A stretch of DNA of 64,000 nt from Dryomyza anilis (Eukaryota; Arthropoda; Insecta; Diptera; Dryomyzidae), in the NCBI GenBank assembly GCA_951804985.1, contig OX638134.1, forward strand, positions 2,604,001 to 2,668,000, given 5' to 3'. The notes under the pieces are model-generated. The model was not told the DNA's origin, searched no databases, and saw only the letters and a program-made list of their open reading frames with translations. Positions 22,041-31,915 of the stretch are shown one piece after another. A program made the translations under genes and the position numbers. How positions within the stretch are numbered: position 1 is the stretch's first letter; every line of letters starts with the position of its first letter.

Positions 22041-23230
22041 AATATGTATATGACTTTTGTGATAAAATAAAATTCACTGCTTATTTTAAATATTAATGAC
22101 AATTTCTACAATAAATAAAATGTCAAAAAGCTGCTTTTAATTGTTTTTAATGTCGCATTGGTTTAGGCAAATGCGCCAATAACTTTTAGTAAACATTTAT
22201 TTGAATAAAGACTATAAAAATAGACATTTAAAAAATGTGCCACATTATGCGGTCAAGAGGTCAACAAAAAAAAATCAATTTGCAAAACTGCTTTTTAATA
22301 TTCTTAAAAAGCCATTGGTGAAATTTATAGCGCGACACAATTTAAACCTGTTGTCACGCAAACACACACACAGGTGGTATTTTTTTATTTTGGAATTCTT
22401 TTTATTTTTGATTTTTGTTGTTCTCTTTGGCATCTATTATCGATTTGCCCAACGTAGGATCATGAGTTGCACAGCAGCAGCCGGCAATAACTTTGCACTG
22501 ATGACGTTGCCACATAACTAAGTGAACCGCTAAGTTCAGCAATACATATACAATATGAAGTATATACTACGTAGTATATAAAATGGTACTACAAAAAAAG
22601 TACAAATGAAATAAACACCAAATGAAGTAAACTCTATTGAAATAAACAACAATAAAAGAAACTTCAACACCTTTAACAAATATTTCTTTCGACATATCAC
22701 CCAAAAGAATCGTTAAATATGCGCCAAAATTTGAAAAGTATTTTGAAACGAAGTAATAACCAACGAATTAAACCGTACATAAAACAACGAAGATATTGAA
22801 AACATGAACAAATATTAAATATTAATAGAAATATAAAAATCCGATACACCGGAATCGGTTTGTTATAATAAAAAGTACAAACGAAATCGAGCATGAAACT
22901 AGTGTGAAAACTAAAATTGAAACCACTATTTATTTGGGTTTCAATTCAATTCTTTTTGCAAAACAAAAAAAATCACAAAAAAAAAATTGGGAATTATAAA
23001 TGAAAAAGTACTTATACCTTAGTAGGCCTAAACCGAAAAATGTCGAATTTATGAAAACCTTTGAATACCAATGGAGGGGTAACATTTTTTCACTTAAATT
23101 CCATTTTTTTTGAGTACGCAGTCTGAAATGTCTCGGATGCCTCCGATGCCCTGAAACTTTCTAGAACTAAATTCGATATCAAAGTTCGAACTTGTACCTA
23201 AATCTCTTCTAATTTTCCAAATTTCTTGTG
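22041..23230. other. AT-rich DNA with a perfect 20-bp palindrome at 22,561-22,580
   Basis: TATATACTACGTAGTATATA at 22,561-22,580 is a perfect palindrome. Open frames here (for example the plus-strand frame at 22,201-22,521, with a hydrophobic FFILEFFLFLIFVVLFGIYY segment) have no recognised family. Nothing else is identified. Confidence 0.5.
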
Positions 23231-23390
23231 AAGGGTTTTTCAATAAGAGCGCTACAAGTTTTTGTAAAGTTTTTTTCAAGGGTTTTCAACAGGGACGCTA
23301 CAAAAGTAGAGCGACAGGGACAGCAAACGACGCCTTATTTCTTGCCGCTCTTTTGATATTTCTCTTCAGTAAGGTTTGCCATTTCATGAT
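23231..23390 (-). mobile_element. AAAGGGTTTTTCAA foldback MITE, solo arm
   Basis: This single arm matches the extended (right) arm of the complete elements at 23,568-23,910 and 54,179-54,519, in reverse orientation. It starts AAGGGTTTTTCAATAAGAGC and stops at CCATTTCATGAT, where the intact element would enter its central spacer. The second arm is missing. Confidence 0.85.
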
Positions 23391-23567
23391 TAATTCAAAA
23401 ATTCACCTTTAAAGTGCTCATGTACTTTTTTTTGGCAAATTTATATGACGTAACATAAATTATTTGCTCTTGTATTATCCCCAGTCTGTCATTCGATTTG
23501 ATATAACATTGAGATTTTTTCGAGATGTAAGGTAATTCATTCGAGCTCGATTACGAGTATCGTATCT
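23391..23567. other. AT-rich spacer between related MITE copies
   Basis: About 180 bp with TCGAGCTCGATTACGAG near 23,541; otherwise featureless. Confidence 0.5.
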
Positions 23568-23910
23568 AAAGGGTTTTTCAACAGGAACGCTACAAAAGTT
23601 GAGCGACAGGGACAGCAAACGACGCCATATTTCTTACCGCTCTTTTGACATTTCTCTTCAGTAAGGTTTGCCATTTCATGATGGAAAGATATACGAATTC
23701 GAATTTCGGTAGTATATTTTAATAATTTCGACTCGTTGTTGGCTCGTATATCTTTCCATCATGAAATGGCAAACCTTACTGAAGAGAAATGTCAAAAGAG
23801 CGGCAAGAAATATGGCGTCGTTTGCTGTCCCTGTTGCTCTACTTTTGTAGCGTCCCTGTTGAAAAACCCTTGAAAAAAACTTTTGTAGCGCTCTTATTGA
23901 AAACCCCTTT
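23568..23910. mobile_element. AAAGGGTTTTTCAA foldback MITE, complete copy 1
   Basis: Long inverted arms (about 120-130 bp, including AGGTTTGCCATTTCATGATG and GGAAAGATATACGA) flank a spacer of roughly 45 bp. The right arm carries an extra segment of about 40 bp (TTTTGTAGCGCTCTTATTGA) absent from the left arm. The copy at 54,179-54,519 has the same asymmetry, so it is a family feature. The arms contain a short open frame reading outward (MANLTEEKCQKSGKKYGVVC...), which I do not recognise and do not call as a gene. Confidence 0.9.
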
Positions 23911-23921
23911 ATATCTTACTA

Positions 23922-24743
23922 CACTAAGAAAACAAAGATGATTGCCAGAAATATCACAGCCATAAATATCGAGTTATTTTCAAATTATTTAGATCGTATT
24001 TGAGTCAACCATATCTCAAACATCCGTCAAATACGATAGATATTGCTAGCAACCATCAATTAAACATCTTACAAATAGGAATTCCATTTTTTACCATTTA
24101 TCATTTTTACCATTAGAATTCACGTAGTAATTTTTATTGAATTGAAAGAAAATGAATCTGATGTTTTTTTATTTATTCTACAATTAAAACAGTATACTGA
24201 TAATACATCGCCATCGTCTTTATAAATCATTCGTAGGTACAATTGTACAACGACTGGAGATTTCTTCGCAGAAGAACCAAGTCCGACCGGTTGTCATCAA
24301 AGTAAACTATGAAAAGAAATATTGTCCATCACGTGTTGCTAATTTTAATAACAGGATATTTTATTTTCACTTTTACCATTAATATGTAATATTTGAGTTC
24401 GCACTTTTTTACACCATTTGATTTACTTAATTGTTGTGGATAAATCGAGCGTAAGGAAAGAGTACGCCATTTTCCATTTTTTTTTATGGTATTCAAATGT
24501 CAAAATTCCTCAAAAGTTTTGCTGCAAATGTTCAATGTTTGCTATCAGTCAACTGTAAATATCTCACTTTTCATTGCTGGCAAACATCTCGTAACTATCT
24601 GTAAATATGTCATATTTAAAAAATATTCATAGTTTTGCTGCAACTTTATTGAAACTTATGGGATGTTTGAATATTTGCTACAAAGCGTAAATTTAAAAGG
24701 ATAGTTGCAGCAAGACTTTCATAAACATCTTGTTTTCTTAGTG
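23922..24743. mobile_element. non-autonomous DNA transposon, CACTAAGAAAACAA ends
   Basis: The left end CACTAAGAAAACAAAGATG and the reverse complement of the right end, CACTAAGAAAACAAGATG, form TIRs of about 18 bp. TA at 23,920-23,921 and 24,744-24,745 is the likely target duplication. The 822-bp interior is AT-rich with no transposase. It lies only 11 bp from the preceding foldback MITE. Confidence 0.8.
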
Positions 24744-24745
24744 TA

Positions 24746-25078
24746 CAATTCGTACAGATTTCACAATGAGGTAATGACGTTTTCTCGTTACAAGAACTTT
24801 TATAAAACGCATCGACAGAGAACCTCAATTTGTATTAAACTCCACGGACAAATCGAACACAAAAAAAAAACTCAAAATGATGATTTTATTCATAAATACT
24901 ATAAATTGAAATTTAATATTTTAAATGTTCAATATGATGTTCTTAAACATTAAATTTATACACAAAAATATGTCTTCATTTTCACATTTATGTATTTCTA
25001 ATTCCTACAGGTTTATGTTATTTAATTGTTTGATTTATAATATTTTGAAAAAACAAATATTTTTCTCAAAATAAATTA
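24746..25078. other. AT-rich spacer
   Basis: No gene or repeat recognised between the two transposons. Confidence 0.55.
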
Positions 25079-25177
25079 AGGACTGCGTCGAATAAAATTG
25101 TCCGCTACAAAAATGAAAAAATCTAGAAATCTAGTAATCGAATTTTTTTATTTTAAAAAAATATAAAAAACCAGAAA

Positions 25178-26411
25178 TTAATATTTTTTAATAAAAAGTT
25201 TTAATTTTTCCGGAACGCCTTCCATTAATGTTGTAATGGACACTCTCACAGCTGCTGAAGACCACTTTCTTTTAAAGTCTTGAAGGTCTTTGGCCACTTT
25301 TTTTGTTGTCTTCATCTCCATTTTTACTAAAGCCCGGTATCTCTCAATCGGCCTGAGTTCTGGACAGTTTGGTGGATTGGCTTCTCTAGGCACCAAAATC
25401 ACTGCATTTTGTTGGATCCACTCTAAGGCCGTTTTGCTGTAGTCACATGAAGCGAGGTCAGGCCAAAAAAATGTGGACACTTCATGTTGGCGTAAAGATG
25501 GAAGCAATCTCTTTTGCAAGCATTCCTTCACATATATTTCGCTATTAATTGTACCCGATGTCACGAATGAGCTGCTCCTTTTTCCACAACTGCAAATTGC
25601 CTGCCAAACAAGGAATTTCTTTGGGAATTTTGTCATTTTTTTTTATTTGAATTTTTCAGCGACATTTCCTCGAGAATCGGCTGTATAAAATTTCTGCCCA
25701 GGTAGCTGAGAAAAGTCCGCTAAAACATAAGTTTCGTCGTCCATTATGCAGCAATCGAATTTTTTATTCACATATATTTCGCTATTAATTGTACCCGATG
25801 TCACGAATGAGCTGCTCCTTTTTCCACAACTGCAAATTGCCTGCCAAACAAGGAATTTCTTTGGGAATTTTGTCATTTTTTTTTATTTGAATTTTTCAGC
25901 GACATTTCCTCGAGAATCGGCTGTATAAAATTTCTGCCCAGGTAGCTGAGAAAAGTCCGCTAAAACATAAGTTTCGTCGTCCATTATGCAGCAATCGAAT
26001 TTTTTAAAAAAATCTTGATTCAGCTTTTTACCTCGTTGTTTTGCGGTTTCATTCTTGACGGCATTTCTATCCGGAACTTTTTGAACCTTGTACGTCTTCA
26101 GCCCAGCTTCTTTCTTAGTCCTGCGCACGAAAGATTCTGAGCAATCCGCCTTTCTCGCCAATTTCCTTCCGGATATGCTTGGATCTTTCTTTAAAATATT
26201 CACAACCTTCATCGACTTTTCACGATCATGTGGGCCTTTTTTTTACCAGTACCTTTCTTCCGATCAATACTCAGGTCTTCCTTAAAGCGGTTGATAACGC
26301 GAGAAATGGTCTCGCGTTATCAACCTCCTTGGCAATTTGTTTAAAAGACCAACTATGTTGTTTTTGAAAAATTTTATTTATATTTTCTCGCACTTCCACT
26401 TCGTTTGCCAT
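25178..26411 (-). pseudogene. Tc1/mariner D37E-type transposase, decayed
   Basis: The transposase would bind the TIRs and catalyse cut-and-paste transposition through a DDE triad. The natural start is the ATG at 26,411 (MANEVEVRENINKIF..). The N-terminal helix-turn-helix region follows (..SISGRKLARKADCSESFVRR). The first acidic motif is MDDETYVLADF, and the second and third lie in FWPDLASCDYSK and PPNCPELRPIERY. I count 37 residues between the second Asp and the Glu of RPIE, hence D37E. Damage: two frame changes in the N-terminal part (one at a 15-bp inverted repeat at 26,289-26,325, one at an A8 run near 26,237), a TAA after ..NVAEKFK, and a 240-bp in-frame tandem duplication that repeats the first Asp motif and the stop. 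The residue after RY is Arg where relatives usually have Trp (recalled). It is not functional. Confidence 0.93.
25527..26006 (-). repeat. 240-bp tandem duplication inside the transposase
   Basis: 25,527-25,766 is repeated essentially identically at 25,767-26,006. The period is exactly 240 bp (80 codons), so frame is kept. Both copies contain the same premature TAA followed by an in-frame ATG, so the stop existed before the duplication (or was copied by conversion). Confidence 0.96.
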
Positions 26412-26567
26412 TTTCGCGTTAAATAAATTTTGTATTGACTATAACTGACACAAATTATTTTCTGCCATTTAATTCAGAGCTACTATGATTACATTTTTTT
26501 AATTTGAATCTTGCAATAGCACATTATGGGAAGATATGTAACGGACAATTTTATTCGACGCAGTCCT

Positions 26568-26830
26568 TAATTGATGGAAAAATATTTTAATTTAACGAAA
26601 CGAAATTTTTTTTTTTCGAAAATAAAATTAAAACAAAATTGACTTTAAAAAAAATCAAAAAAAAAAATGTTCAAAACATTTTTTTTTTCAAAAAAAAAAA
26701 TTCTTCAAAACATTTTTTTTTCAAAAAAAAAAAATTCTTCAAAATATTTTTTTTTTTGAAAAAAAAAATGTAAAAACAAAAAAATGTAGTACGAACAAAT
26801 TTTTATTGTTCGAAAAAAAAATTGTTAAAT
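26568..26830. repeat. alternating poly-T / poly-A foldback-like tract
   Basis: Runs of 8-11 T and 8-12 A alternate, with TTCTTCAAAACA-type joints repeated at roughly 35-40 bp spacing (26,665-26,770). Adjacent runs can pair as hairpins. It probably arose by slippage, and no coding sequence is present. Confidence 0.75.
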
Positions 26831-27340
26831 AATTGATTCGCCGCATCTCACACGTTGAAAAAAGAGATCGAAAATTTGAATTTTCCCAACTCTCCACCAC
26901 CTCCGTCTAAAATTCGTTTGGATATTGTACACTTATCGGCCATTCCCCGACGGGCACTTTTTAGATTTAATATTTTTGATTTCGTTGAAACTTTGCATTC
27001 ATGTTCCGTATCCTAAAGTATTTCACATTTGTTTCTTGTTTATTAAATTATTTTTTTTTTGCTAGTTTTACCCATTAATAAATTTAATAATTTCGTAGAA
27101 ATTCAACATTTTGTATTCAGTTAAACTACTTAAGCAAGATAACCATTAGTTTAAGATTGAACTATTTGGTCTCATTTGAAAGGTAATGAGTTGCTCTTTT
27201 TATTAGCTAACTCATTTCGAAACATCTAAAACAAGTCAAGTAAAACAAACAAGGAAGAACAAGTAACGCCTATAAATTTATTTTATTTAGTACTCAAAAA
27301 ATTTAATAGTTTTTAATTTTTATTTTTGATTATTATTTCA
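26831..27340. other. AT-rich DNA, nothing recognised
   Basis: No gene, repeat or RNA feature recognised. Confidence 0.55.
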
Positions 27341-27965
27341 TTTGGGGTTTCTTTCGTAGCGCCTATGAAACACACTCACACAACTTCATATATATTAAGC
27401 TCACTGTATGCTGTGTGTGTCCTGATGCTGCTGAAAGTTTTAGCGGCAACTTTAAGTTAAATTTAATCCTTTCTTTCTTGCGAAAGGCTGCCATGTGAAC
27501 AGCATGAAATGTGCGCGCTAATGTAGCTGCGTCTGTGTGGGTGACTTCTCCTATATATGTATGTAAGTGTGTTTGTATGTGTGTCTGTCTGTCAGTATGA
27601 AGTATGTGTGTTTTTATGCCTCATATTTACAACATTGTTTTTGGTATTTCACTTTTTTTTTGTTGTGCATTTTCTATGTTGTGTTTTTGTCGTCAGGCGT
27701 ACGTTAACCTTTTTTTTTGTTGCTCTTTTTGTTTGGGGCTCAGCTTTCGTTGATTTGTCAACAGCATCCACTTAGCAGCAGGAGTAGCAGCGGAACGTAG
27801 TAGGTGGCAGCAGCAGCAGCGGCAGATGTCAAACTTTCGTTTGTTTTCACTCAGTTTCTAAGCTAAGAAAATAAATAACTTAAGTGCAAAAAGTGGAAAA
27901 AAAGTAGAAAGGAGCAGCGGCATCGACAAGTTACGAAATATAGAAAAAGCAGAATAAATAAATGA
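27341..27965. other. single-copy island, promoter/5'-UTR-like
   Basis: G+C-richer DNA with TG/GT-rich patches (27,555-27,615), CAGCAG repeats (27,770-27,830), then purine-rich AAGTGCAAAAAGTGGAAAAA sequence, as often seen in fly 5' leaders. No good coding frame or clear donor is found. The assignment rests on composition only. Confidence 0.3.
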
Positions 27966-28364
27966 GGGAGCAATAAAAAAATGTAGCAATAAATTTAAAT
28001 TGTACATTGTCAGTATTTTTAGTATTTCAAATTTATAATGAAAGTTTATAAATGTTTAAATAGGTCAAAAATATAGTATCACTAGTTATTGATTTAAGTT
28101 ATGAATTTCAATTCATATTTTCTGAATTCTAAACTTTGCAATCTAACCGATTTCGTTATTATGCCTAAACACAAATCTTCCCTAACAAAATTCGTCACTG
28201 ACACAATTTCTGCCAAACATTTCTTTTGTCGATTATTCAGCGCCGAGATAATTCGTCGGACAAATCTTTCCCGAGACAATTGGACACACGCTGCAAAAAA
28301 GGGCTCTCCCAAACATAATTTTGCAGGATTAACATGTATGTTTGGAATTTTATGTAAACATAAT
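27966..28364. other. AT-rich DNA, nothing recognised
   Basis: Short frames on both strands at 28,094-28,379 show no known motif. Confidence 0.5.
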
Positions 28365-28625
28365 ATATCGTCGTTGTAGAACGAAAAGTCACCAAATTCG
28401 TTTTAAGAAAAACTTAAATTTCGAGTTTGTTGATTAATATTATAAAAAGTAATTGATACTTTTTTAAAGTTGAAATATCAATTAATAGATTTATATTTTC
28501 TTATCATGTAGTAAAAAAATTGAGATCATCGTATAAAAATTGACAGATATATAAAGATTTTTGTAAATGAATATATGGCATTTAGAAAATGTATTTGGTG
28601 ACTTTTCGTTCTAAAACGATGATAT
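28365..28625. mobile_element. MITE family ATCGTCGTTGTAG, complete copy
   Basis: The left end ATATCGTCGTTGTAGAAC.. AAAAGTCACCAAATTCGTTTT and the inverted right end AAAATGTATTTGGTGACTTT .. ACGATGATAT give about 38-bp TIRs. The 261-bp element has no coding capacity, and flanking TA/ATAT is compatible with a TA target. Relatives lie at 19,779-20,009 (same direction, truncated) and 36,594-36,864 (reversed). Confidence 0.88.
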
Positions 28626-29058
28626 AATTGACTGATAAATCATTTGTATTAAGACTTGAACAGTGTTGTAATGAGCTCTGACTTACATTATAATATGCCG
28701 GAAACATTTTAATGTTGCACCTTAAAATGGAGTATGTTCTAATGGAAACATAATAATTACTACATCCAAATAAAATAAATATTTGAACCGAAACATAAAT
28801 ATGTTCAAAATGAAACATGATTTTGAACGACGTGAATATAAATATGTTCCCAGTGAAACATATCAGTTGTTTCAGTTTAAAGAGTAGTATGTTTGCATAG
28901 AAACATATTTAAATATTTTTGGAAAGAAATCCTGAACATAAAATAAAAATAAAATGTTGTTTTTTTATTAATTTTTATTAAAAATCTATAAACATGCACA
29001 GTGGGAATTTATAATAATTGAATTCATATACACATATTTAAATGCTTAAATAAATATA

Positions 29059-29095
<37 letters not shown>

Positions 29096-29170
29096 CGTTT
29101 AAAACTGCAAGTACAAGTGACAGAATCAATGAATGAACAATTGCACCAGCAGACGCTAAACCAGACGATC
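28626..29170. other. AT-rich DNA with (AAAT)n microsatellite at 29,053-29,092
   Basis: The tetranucleotide run AAATAAATAAAT.. has about ten units. The words GAAACAT/AACATAT recur at 28,740-28,910 without fixed spacing. Confidence 0.7.
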
Positions 29171-30700
29171 CAGGCTCGCTTTATATTTGGTATTTGGTAC
29201 AGTTGATCTCAGTACAGCACATAGCGTAGGAAAGGAATTCACGGAGGCTTTTGAAAATCGAAACACAGATTATTATTTGTGGTTTTATCACATTAGTTTC
29301 AGAAATTATATATTGCACTATATTATATTCTGTTACTATTGTACTTTATGTAACACAATTTATATATTTATTTAATTTACAAATAACAAAATTATTACCG
29401 ACACGAATAGGTTTTCTCAACGAACAACAAAAGACACGTACGCAGAAAATGCCGATCACCGAGTGCTCAACGAGTGCCAACTTCGTATACAAGAAGAATG
29501 TTGCAAGAAAACAATTATTTAAATACAATTTCTTTATTGTTTATTTTTAAACATCAATATGTTCAAACGAAGGCAAAAGATGGCGTAGGTAGAAAATGCT
29601 GCACAACGTTGCGAACTTCGTCAGTCGATAAATTATCGAACTAAGACGAGCGTTGCGAACATACGTTGTATTTAGATTTGATTAGCATTTTCTGTGTGTT
29701 TAGAAACATCGTTTTAACCAAGTAAATTGCCAAGAAATAGTTTATTCAAATACAATTAAAATTTTATGTTGGTATTGTAACATATTTATGGTTACAATAC
29801 CATATTTATGGTAAATTTGACAGATTCTGCTGGACAATATAATAATGTTTACACGTGAACAAAAATAAATTCAATTTCGATTATAATTTAATTACACTTC
29901 ATTCCTAATACATGTATGGTAATTTCGTATTACTTTTTAATTACATTCAAACATATTCAAACAAATCTTTTCTATCCGTGAACAATACAATTTTTTCCAA
30001 ATAAAAAAAAAGTGAAGAAAAATTTTGAATTAATTTTAATTAATTTTATTTTTGTATATTTTAAATACATGCCTTTACTTTATGAAGAATTTAATTAAAA
30101 CTCTCGAAAATAATTTTCCAAAGAAGAATTATCTTACAGAGGAATTCTGCTGTAGAGGGGTTATCCGTTGATGTTTTGTCCGGGAATGATTTTTCTGTTT
30201 CAGATGTAGCATCATTTTTTATAAAAGTTTTATTATTTGGAAAAAGCAAAATAATCGTATGCAAGTTTCAAGTCTTTCAACAATACTCTTTCAATAATAG
30301 TTTTTAGAATTTTAAACTTTAGATTTGTACTAAATATTTCTATGTTTCAAATAAAGCTCTCGGAACAACGAAAGACAATCGAGTTTTTTTTTTAATAAAA
30401 ATGAATTTCATATTTAGAAAATGTATTTAGAATCTACTCTATCTAATGCAAAAATTTGCAGTTGCAAAAGTTTTGTTTGACTGCTACTGAATTGATGGAT
30501 AATTTAAACTTTTAAATGTGTTCATATTCGAGAATTTGAGTAAATGTTCTGTGTATGATGATATTTTAATTTTCATATATCGGCCTTTCCATGTAAAATC
30601 TGGCACTTTTCGACAGAAAATGACTTTATAAGCTCCGATCTTTTTGAATTTTTACAAAAAATATTTGACACTTTTTTTTTTGTTAAAAAATGTTTTTAAC
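29171..30700. other. AT-rich DNA with a small hairpin at 29,771-29,801
   Basis: GGTATTGTAAC (29,771-29,781) and GTTACAATACC (29,791-29,801) are perfect 11-bp arms around ATATTTATG, and the loop sequence is repeated just after. A diverged duplication is suggested by GCAGAAAATGC..GCCAACTTCGT (29,440-29,480) and GTAGAAAATGC..GCGAACTTCGT (29,590-29,620). No gene is recognised. Confidence 0.5.
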
Positions 30701-30841
30701 TGGCAGTCTACCCCTTAATAAATTTAACGCGGTATAGAAAAATGTTTCTATGAAAAGATGTTGTTAGCCCCAGTTCAGACGTGAACCGGGGACCTTTCGG
30801 CTCGCAGTCCAACGCACTAACCACTGAGCTACCGCGGCTTG
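30701..30841 (-). mobile_element. tRNA-headed SINE-like repeat, copy 2 (best tRNA-like head)
   Basis: Read on the minus strand from about 30,841: GCCGCGGTAGCTCAGTGG contains a good A box, GGACTGCGAGCCGAAAGGTC follows, then GGTTCACGTCT as a B box and GGGGCTAACAAC. The next sequence, CTTTTCATAGAAACATTTTT and CTATACCGCG, matches copy 1 at 20,290-20,320. The T-arm region forms a longer than normal stem (CCCCGGTTCA .. TGAACTGGGG), so it is a tRNA-derived repeat rather than a working tRNA gene. The 3' tail is missing or unrelated. Confidence 0.75.
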
Positions 30842-31345
30842 TTAATATAGTTCTTTATATTCAAAATTATATGAATGAAAAATACTCATTCAAATACTCA
30901 ATTTTTATTTGCATTTAAATATTTTATGAATGCAAAACCGATTTTGTTTATTATTTTATATTTTTATTTAAGAGAATTTCCCAAAGTACTCTGTGTAAAA
31001 ATCACTGCGATGTAGGTTAAAAGCCCTTAAAGCGTAGCACATTTAAATATAGCTGCAATTTATCTCTTGAGTTATAAAGCAGCCTTTAATTGCTGCTTTA
31101 TTGCAACAACATAGTCGGCAGCAACAGCAACAATAAACGCAACAACAGCAAACGCAAGGCTGACGTGATTGCTCATCATTAATATTGCGAAAAACTCGTG
31201 AGGCGTGGTTGAGCTGCAAAATAAAAAGGAGCCATGCATCGCACAGCAAATTATGAGCCAAAGACATGGCATTCAAGTGAAGCGACCAACCGAACTGCCG
31301 ACCACCGATGTTGGTGGCCAAGAGCCAAATAGAAGCCAAAGAAAA
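30842..31345. other. AT-rich spacer then opa-like single-copy island
   Basis: From 31,040 to 31,330 the sequence is G+C-richer with GCAACAGCAACAATAAACGC-type CAA/CAG repetition. Minus-strand frames through it are Val/Ala/Cys-rich trinucleotide artefacts. Confidence 0.45.
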
Positions 31346-31915
31346 TAAAAATTGAATTTTAATGAAAAATAGATTTTTTTTTTTTATAAAATTTAATTTT
31401 TATTGGAAATTTAAATTTTATAATAAATAATTTAATTTTAAGTGAAAAATTTATTTTTTTTGTGAAAAATTCAATTTTACGTGAAAATTGAATTTTGATG
31501 TGAAAAATTTAATTTTTTTATTAAAAAAAATAATTTTTAGAATTTTTAGTGAAAATTTGAATTTCAAGTGAAAAATTTAATTTTTTAGAGAAAAATTGAC
31601 TTTTTAGTGAAAAATTTAATTTTTAGTGAAAAATTGAATTTTTATTGAAAAATTTAATTTCAAGTGAAAATTTTAATTTTTAGTGAAAAAATTAATTTTT
31701 AGTGAAAAAATTAATTTTTAGTGAAAAATTAAATTTTAGGTGAACATTTTTTTTAGTGAAAAATTGACTTTTTAATGAAAAATTGAATTTTAATTGAAAA
31801 ATTGAATTTTTAGTGAGAAATTGAATTTTTAGTAAAAATTTTAATTTTTATTGAAAAAATTATTTTTTAGTGAAAAATTTTATTTTTAGTGAAAAATTGA
31901 ATTTTGTGGAGTTAT
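31346..31915 (-). repeat. 19-bp satellite block 5 (inverted orientation)
   Basis: Degenerate copies of TTGAATTTTTAGTGAAAAA, with AAGTGAAAAATTTAATTT variants. The block begins and ends abruptly at single-copy DNA. Confidence 0.92.

Larger units (their letters stand above)
25079..26567 (-). mobile_element. Tc1/mariner-superfamily transposon (D37E type)
   Basis: Perfect 26-bp terminal inverted repeats lie at 25,079-25,104 (starting AGGACTGCGTCGAATAAAAT) and 26,542-26,567, flanked by TA at 25,077-25,078 and 26,568-26,569, the target duplication typical of this superfamily. The 1,489-bp element carries one minus-strand transposase, which is broken. It is larger than a simple copy because of an internal 240-bp tandem duplication. 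Identical TIRs suggest fairly recent insertion or recent TIR homogenisation. Confidence 0.97.

Noticed and set aside
22201..22521. Possible membrane protein frame (FFILEFFLFLIFVVLFGIYY)
   Set aside because: It starts at a non-ATG codon in AT-rich DNA; the hydrophobic stretch is from poly-T sequence and there is no family resemblance.
30760..30841. Functional tRNA gene (minus strand)
   Set aside because: A- and B-box-like sequences are present, but the T-arm is over-long, the acceptor ends do not pair properly, and the sequence continues into a repeat body shared with 20,290. It is a SINE-like head.
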